DNA of 64,000 nucleotides from Fen-1245 sp963835535 (GTDB taxonomy: Bacteria > Gemmatimonadota > Gemmatimonadetes > Gemmatimonadales > JACORV01). Positions within the stretch are counted from its first letter, which is position 1; every line of letters starts with the position of its first letter. Below the pieces are notes generated by a model. It was not told the origin of the DNA and searched no databases. It worked only from the letters and a program-made list of their open reading frames with translations. The stretch spans positions 558,001 to 622,000 of the forward strand of contig CAWIFL010000002.1 in NCBI GenBank assembly GCA_963835535.1. Reading direction: 5' to 3'. A program made the translations under genes and the position numbers. Shown piece after piece: positions 62,521 through 64,000 of the stretch.

Positions 62521-63747
62521 ATGCTCGTGGGGATCGCGACCACGACGCTGCTCGCCCGCGCCCTCGGCCCGTCGGGCTTCGGCATATTCAGCATCGTCCT
62601 CGCCCTCATCTTCATCGTCAGCGGCCTGTCGGACCTCGGCTGGTCGGCGGCCTTCGTGCGCCTGGGCAGCCCCGAGGTCATGCGCGGCGGCGATCTGCGC
62701 CGCCTCAACGAGACCTTCCTGGGGCTGCGCGTGGCGCTGGCCCTGCTCATCGGGGCCGTCCTGCTCGCGGCCGGGCGCTGGCTGCTGCCGTCGCTGCAGC
62801 TCCCCGCCGACCTGGCCTGGCTCGCAGGCGCCGCGGCCGCTGCCGGGGTGACGCTGGCGGTCGGCACGCACTTCGCCACCGCGATGCAGGTGGCGCGGAA
62901 CCAGCGCGGCATCGCGACCCTGCGCGCCTCCGCAGGCATGCTGCGGCTCGCCGCCTATGCCACGTTGGCATTCGGGCCGGGCCTCTCGCTCCACTCCGCG
63001 CTCGCGGTCGCCCTGGCCGCGATCCCGGTCGAGGCCGGCCTCATGGTCTGGGGCGCGCACCGCTCCCTGCGCCTGTGGCCGCCCCTCTTGCAGGCTCCAC
63101 CGGTCGCGTGGCTGGTGCTCTCAGCCTGGACCGCCGTCCCGGCGCTGGCATTCGCCCTCATCGGGCAGACCGACACGTTGCTTCTCGCATCGCTCTCGAG
63201 CAGCACCGAAACCGGGCTGTGGAACGCTGCGAGCCGCGTGGCGGGTATGGTGACGCTGGTGAGCGGCTCGCTCTGGTCCGTCGCCTTCCCCTACGCGACC
63301 GGGACCATCGAGATCGCCCAGCTCGAGCGCTACCTGCGCCTGGCACGCCTGGCCTCGCTGGGCGTGGGGCTCATGTGCGCCCTCGGCATCGCGCTGGCGC
63401 CGTGGGTGAGCCTGCTCTTCTTCGGGCACGCCTATGACGGCGCCGTGCCGGCGCTGCGGTGGCTGCTGGCCGCCTACGGCCTCGCGGCCGCGGGCCTGCT
63501 GCTCATCCCCGTCGCCTACCGATTGGGACGCGAGCGCCTGGTCGCGACCATCGCACTCCTGCAGTTCGCCGTGAACCTGGGCGGCGACGTGCTGCTGATC
63601 CCGCGGTTCGGCGCCTCCGGGTGCGCCGCCGCCACCTTCGTCATGCACGTGCTCAGCCTCGCGATTCTGTTGCCCGCCGTGGGGCGCAGCGCCACGTGGC
63701 GGCGTCAGCCGTCCGGCGCGCCGGCTGCGGGGTCCTCCGGCTCGTGA
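62521..63747 (+). CDS. Wzx-like oligosaccharide flippase; N-terminus extends upstream without a usual start
   Basis: At least 408 residues with about 12 membrane helices, of the polysaccharide-transport MOP family (LLARALGPSGFGIFSIVLAL; SDLGWSAAFVRLG). ATG at 62521 falls inside the first helix; the same frame is open back to the hldA stop and reads WDAAAAFARRRGTRDVGWSL, which looks like a genuine N-terminus, yet has no ATG/GTG/TTG there. Flips lipid-linked glycan units across the inner membrane. Its stop overlaps the next GTG. Confidence 0.8.
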   Translation: MLVGIATTTLLARALGPSGFGIFSIVLALIFIVSGLSDLGWSAAFVRLGSPEVMRGGDLRRLNETFLGLRVALALLIGAVLLAAGRWLLPSLQLPADLAWLAGAAAAAGVTLAVGTHFATAMQVARNQRGIATLRASAGMLRLAAYATLAFGPGLSLHSALAVALAAIPVEAGLMVWGAHRSLRLWPPLLQAPPVAWLVLSAWTAVPALAFALIGQTDTLLLASLSSSTETGLWNAASRVAGMVTLVSGSLWSVAFPYATGTIEIAQLERYLRLARLASLGVGLMCALGIALAPWVSLLFFGHAYDGAVPALRWLLAAYGLAAAGLLLIPVAYRLGRERLVATIALLQFAVNLGGDVLLIPRFGASGCAAATFVMHVLSLAILLPAVGRSATWRRQPSGAPAAGSSGS

Positions 63748-64000
63748 GAATCCTCGTGGCCAACTGGGCCCGCCGCGTCGGGGGCGGCGCCGAGCGATAC
63801 CTGCAGGCCCTGCTCCCGGCGCTGGCCGCGCGCGGCCACGCCGTGGGACTGCTCGTGGAGCACGACGAAGCGGACCCTCGGCTCCGCATCGACGATCCGG
63901 CGGGGGGCGTCGCGCTCATCTCGGCCGAGAGCCTGGGCCCGGAGCGCGGCTCGGCGGCCGTCCGCGCCTGGAGGCCCGACCTGGTGTTCGTCCAGGGCCT
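63744..64000 (+). CDS. GT4-type glycosyltransferase, 3' partial
   Basis: Starts at GTG overlapping the flippase stop (GTGA). The first residues (RILVANWARRVGGGAERYLQ ... LLPALAARGHAVGLL) are the N-terminal Rossmann beginning of GT-B fold, family-4 glycosyltransferases. The catalytic C-domain is beyond the window edge. Fits the surface-glycan cluster. Confidence 0.75.
   Translation, partial: MRILVANWARRVGGGAERYLQALLPALAARGHAVGLLVEHDEADPRLRIDDPAGGVALISAESLGPERGSAAVRAWRPDLVFVQG

Overview
The window is a high-GC bacterial chromosome segment with dense, mostly housekeeping gene content, no phage or transposase genes and no CRISPR array. I infer a Gemmatimonadota-like (or related soil-type) organism. 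The reasons are the high GC, a large secreted Asp-box/BNR-repeat protein, FadL and other outer-membrane barrels with typical signal peptides (so diderm), a Wzi-like capsule protein and a heptose kinase. This is gene-content inference only; there is no rRNA in the window.

Layout. 1-10.4 kb: the tail of a secretion/pilus ATPase fused to a receiver domain, a lone receiver, a GT39 glycosyltransferase, an asparagine synthetase, a methyltransferase, a BNR-repeat protein, an FAD oxidoreductase and a CBS protein. 10.4-12.2 kb: a 300-bp non-coding gap, DUF4230 and DUF4112 membrane proteins, and tRNA-Leu(TAA) and tRNA-Gly(GCC) behind one promoter. 12.3-17.9 kb: FadL porin, SGNH lipoprotein, galactokinase and an unidentified exported protein. 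17.9-57 kb: an almost unbroken minus-strand block. In transcription order it runs asparaginase II, CMD protein, obg, dprA, hemW, hrcA, dnaJ, rsmE, HIT, rpsU, yqeY, mutS2, dnaG, zinc-ribbon protein, recJ, rsmD, coaD, pta, rsbV-rsbW-rsbU, rsmA, rex, arcA, exonuclease, MBL hydrolase, infC-rpmI-rplT-pheS-pheT, coiled-coil protein-zapA, rny, folD-xseA-xseB-ispA-dxs-nadK-recN. 57-64 kb: an EamA transporter, then a plus-strand surface-polysaccharide run: Wzi-like protein, methyltransferase, LhgO-like oxidase, HldA-type heptose kinase, Wzx-like flippase and a truncated GT4 glycosyltransferase.

How it works together. Genes are packed so tightly that start and stop codons share bases (ATGA, GTGA, TTGA and CTGA junctions), so translational coupling is probably general. 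The minus block links translation (infC operon), cell division (zapA), replication and repair (dnaG, mutS2, recJ, recN, xseAB, dprA), isoprenoid precursors (dxs, ispA), general-stress partner switching (rsbVWU) and redox/energy control (rex beside arginine deiminase, pta nearby).

What stands out. (1) An 82-bp dispersed repeat occurs at three minus-strand gene junctions (xseA/xseB, rsmA/rex, dprA/hemW), with a partial copy at xseB/ispA, and supplies start regions or protein tails. (2) Short-unit repeat arrays occur (7-bp units, two of them as inverted pairs; 8-bp units; one 11-bp array), several in frame inside dnaG, hemW and the asparaginase gene. (3) infC starts with AUU behind a perfect Shine-Dalgarno and a leader hairpin. 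(4) Several genes have CUG, UUG or unresolved start codons at coupled junctions. (5) Six genes in the first 21 kb carry single frameshifts, whereas the later 43 kb is clean apart from two unresolved starts; this may be sequence error. I found no convincing new defence or biosynthetic system; the repeat families are the best candidates for something undescribed.
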